DNA from: Spirochaetales bacterium
GTDB taxonomy: Bacteria; Spirochaetota; Spirochaetia; ARS1246
Length of the DNA: 8,845 nucleotides
Direction of reading: 5' to 3'
Assembly (NCBI GenBank): GCA_018644745.1
Contig: JABGPX010000384.1
Span: 1 to 8,845 of the forward strand
Shown: positions 7,971 to 8,845 of the stretch, one piece after another
Layout of the letters: every line of letters starts with the position of its first letter
How positions within the stretch are numbered: position 1 is the first letter of the stretch
Notes under the pieces: generated by a model
What the model was told of the DNA's origin: nothing
Database searches by the model: none
The model's input: the letters and a program-made list of their open reading frames with translations, nothing else
Translations under genes and position numbers: made by a program

Positions 7971-8037
7971 AAAACGTCGCGAGAATCGTCGCGAGAATCG
8001 TCGCAGGAAATCCCGCGACGTTTCACGCGACGTTTTT
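7971..8037 (+). terminator. Nested inverted repeats with T-run after fhs: terminator or attenuator
   Basis: Eight bases after the fhs stop, AAAACGTCGCG (7971-7981) is a perfect 11-bp complement of CGCGACGTTTT (8026-8036), followed by a T-run (8033-8037). The left arm CGTCGC is present three times (7975, 7987, 7999), the first two as exact copies of CGTCGCGAGAAT. The right arm GCGACG is present twice (8015, 8027). The third left arm can form a local hairpin with 8015-8020, with GGA/TCC in its loop, while an outer left arm pairs with 8027-8032 next to the Ts. Termination of fhs is the simplest reading. Confidence 0.75.
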
Positions 8038-8076
8038 GAAAGTATCGCCGGTATCTTTATCACCGCGTGCAGCAAT

Positions 8077-8105
8077 TTGACAGCGGAATACTGGTCGGAT
8101 ACACT
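8077..8105 (+). promoter_or_regulatory. Sigma-70 type promoter for the nuoE-nuoF operon
   Basis: TTGACA (8077-8082), a perfect -35 consensus, is separated by exactly 17 bases from TACACT (8100-8105), a reasonable -10. Transcription would start near 8112, leaving a leader of roughly 30 bases to the ATG at 8145. It comes right after the fhs terminator, consistent with a separate transcription unit. Confidence 0.7.
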
Positions 8106-8116
8106 GGTCGGAATAC
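8090..8116 (+). repeat. 13-base tandem direct repeat overlapping the nuoE promoter -10
   Basis: ACTGGTCGGATAC (8090-8102) is followed directly by ACTGGTCGGAATAC (8103-8116), identical apart from one inserted A. The repeats cover the promoter spacer, the -10 and the expected transcription start. A head-to-tail pair about 1.3 helical turns apart suggests an operator at which bound protein would block RNA polymerase. The binding protein is not identifiable from the sequence. Confidence 0.6.
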
Positions 8117-8132
8117 ACAGAATTGCATATAT

Positions 8133-8144
8133 AGGGAGATCTCC
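8133..8144 (+). promoter_or_regulatory. Ribosome binding site of nuoE inside a perfect palindrome
   Basis: AGGGAG (8133-8138) lies six bases before the ATG at 8145 and supports that start over an in-frame upstream start at 8067. The last ten bases before the ATG, GGAGATCTCC (8135-8144), form a perfect palindrome containing the Shine-Dalgarno core. Confidence 0.75.
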
Positions 8145-8648
8145 ATGAACGAAACCATCGCTCCCGTTCTCAATCTAAATCGGGCCGCAGAAGTTCTTGA
8201 AAAGTATAGTCTCGGCCCTGACGCGAAGAAGGATCGTACGACCGAGGAGTTGTTGATTCCCCTTCTGCAGGATCTCCAGGACGCCTACGGGTACCTGCCT
8301 CGAGAAGTACTTACCTGGGTGGGCGGCAAGACAGGTATTCCGGAGAGCCGCATGTATGGAGTCATTACGTTCTATACCCAATTCTATCTTGAACCCAAAG
8401 GCAGGCACACGATTCGATGCTGTGAAGGAACCGCGTGCCATGTGAAAGGGGTCTCGAGAATTGCCGAAAGTATCATGGAAGAACTCGAAGTAAAAGAGGG
8501 TGAAACTACCTCTGATATGAAATACACCTTCGAGACGGTCCAATGCTTGGGCACTTGTTTCCTTGCACCCGTGATGATGATCGATAATGACTATTACGGT
8601 GAGATGACTCGAGACAAGGTCGCAAAGATATTGAAACAGTATGAGTAA
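8145..8648 (+). CDS. nuoE: NuoE-like 2Fe-2S thioredoxin-fold subunit (NADH dehydrogenase / bifurcating hydrogenase type)
   Basis: A 167-residue protein of the 24-kDa NADH dehydrogenase subunit family, also found as HydC/HndA in bifurcating hydrogenases and in NAD-linked formate dehydrogenases. The N-terminal helical part contains LIPLLQDLQDAYGYLP (37-52) and MYGVITFYTQF (70-80), both typical. The thioredoxin-like part has the four ligands of one 2Fe-2S cluster: C93 and C98 (CEGTAC) and C134 and C138 (CLGTC), ending APVMMIDNDYYGEMT. C92 is an additional cysteine beside the first ligand. The start at 8145 has a good ribosome binding site; the longer frame from 8067 would begin upstream of the predicted transcription start. 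It is followed after 68 bases by a nuoF-like gene, so the pair forms the NAD(H)-handling module of a larger complex. The context makes an electron-bifurcating hydrogenase or formate dehydrogenase more likely than respiratory complex I, but the deciding genes are outside the window. Confidence 0.9.
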   Translation: MNETIAPVLNLNRAAEVLEKYSLGPDAKKDRTTEELLIPLLQDLQDAYGYLPREVLTWVGGKTGIPESRMYGVITFYTQFYLEPKGRHTIRCCEGTACHVKGVSRIAESIMEELEVKEGETTSDMKYTFETVQCLGTCFLAPVMMIDNDYYGEMTRDKVAKILKQYE

Positions 8649-8678
8649 TCGAGTTTCCAAGCAGCTGATATCACAACA

Positions 8679-8693
8679 GACCCGCAACGGGTC
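8679..8693 (+). repeat. Short perfect hairpin between nuoE and nuoF
   Basis: GACCCG (8679-8684), loop CAA, CGGGTC (8688-8693) make a perfect 6-bp GC-rich stem within the 68-base intergenic stretch. Only AATTTG follows, so it is not a clear terminator. An mRNA processing or stability element tuning the two subunits is possible. Confidence 0.5.
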
Positions 8694-8716
8694 AATTTGA
8701 AAAAGGACGGGAGAAC

Positions 8717-8845
8717 ATGGCGCGTTTAGAAAGTCCGGAAGCCCTCGAACAGCTTCAAAAAAAGGCCCTTGAAGAGCGGGGCAGATATAAGGCACGGGTG
8801 CTTGTATGTATGACCGGCTGCCGAGCTCGCGGCGCGGTTGAACTT
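8717..8845 (+). CDS. nuoF: NuoF/HydB-like NADH-binding flavoprotein subunit, 5' end only
   Basis: Forty-three codons are visible before the window ends. The ATG at 8717 is preceded by AAGGA nine bases upstream and by GGGAG at closer range. The visible part reads as a charged helix (LESPEALEQLQKKALEERG) followed by RVLVCMTGCRARGAVEL (27-43). This resembles the first strand and 2Fe-2S cysteines of the thioredoxin-like domain that precedes the FMN/NADH core in HydB/HndC-type proteins; respiratory NuoF normally lacks it. The cysteines C31 and C35 are spaced CX3C, one residue shorter than the usual CX4C. The position directly after nuoE supports the assignment. The FMN, NADH and 4Fe-4S motifs would lie beyond the edge, so the call rests on the N-terminal match and gene order. 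Confidence 0.75.
   Translation, partial: MARLESPEALEQLQKKALEERGRYKARVLVCMTGCRARGAVEL

Noticed and set aside
7975..8032. Short repeats as a CRISPR array or repetitive extragenic element
   Set aside because: The units are only 6-12 bases, spacers are 6-10 bases and not unique, and the inverted arms with a T-run fit a terminator.
8067..8144. Longer nuoE frame starting at 8067
   Set aside because: It begins upstream of the -35 and of the predicted transcription start and lacks a ribosome binding site; the ATG at 8145 has both spacing and family length in its favour.
8175..8795. 206-codon minus-strand open frame opposite nuoE and nuoF
   Set aside because: It is antisense to two recognisable genes; the cysteine motifs and start sites on the plus strand explain the region.

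Overview
The window looks like chromosomal DNA from a strict anaerobe that uses folate- and corrinoid-linked one-carbon chemistry. It carries formate-tetrahydrofolate ligase (fhs), folD, a pterin-dependent methyltransferase and a ferredoxin-type corrinoid activator, followed by an iron-sulfur NADH dehydrogenase/bifurcating-hydrogenase type pair (nuoE, start of nuoF). This is the folate (methyl) branch of the Wood-Ljungdahl pathway plus redox partners. Acetogens, sulfate reducers, syntrophs and some spirochaetes carry such sets. The long (588-residue) form of Fhs is, from memory, more like Desulfobacterota or spirochaete enzymes than the ~556-residue clostridial form. The phylum cannot be fixed from this window.

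Layout: (1) 1-918, plus strand, the 3' part of a multidomain protein with an Ig-like domain and a C-terminal segment recalling GHKL ATPase-type proteins. It is open at the left edge. (2) 919-1016, a convergent gap rich in GC palindromes. (3) 1017-4815, minus strand, a tight block transcribed methyltransferase -> folD -> corrinoid activator with gaps of 14 and 32 bases. (4) 4816-4934, a 119-base gap with an inverted repeat. (5) 4935-6101, minus strand, an AraC-family regulator with a PocR-like sensor domain. (6) 6102-6195, the divergent regulatory gap. (7) 6196-7962, plus strand, fhs. (8) 7963-8144, a structured gap with nested inverted repeats forming a terminator or attenuator, then a near-consensus promoter overlapped by a 13-base tandem repeat. 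(9) 8145-8648, nuoE-like gene. (10) 8717 to the right edge, a nuoF/hydB-like gene cut by the window end.

How the genes fit together: Fhs makes 10-formyl-THF from formate. FolD carries it to methylene-THF, and an MetF-type reductase (not in the window) would give methyl-THF. The pterin-binding methyltransferase would exchange the methyl group with a corrinoid protein, and the ASKHA activator would reductively rescue that corrinoid after accidental Co(I) oxidation. NuoE/NuoF-type subunits would link NAD(H) and ferredoxin pools through a hydrogenase or formate dehydrogenase. The set can run towards acetate formation or in the oxidative direction (demethylation of methylated compounds). No CODH/ACS, MttB-type methyltransferase or corrinoid protein is in view to decide. 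The AraC/PocR-like regulator sits between the two arms and is the natural candidate for controlling both.

I found no CRISPR array, RNA gene, insertion sequence or clear sign of a new defence or mobile system. The most interesting items are the regulator-centred one-carbon cluster, the extended methyltransferase, the intergenic structure at 7971-8116 and the Ig-containing partial protein at the left edge.
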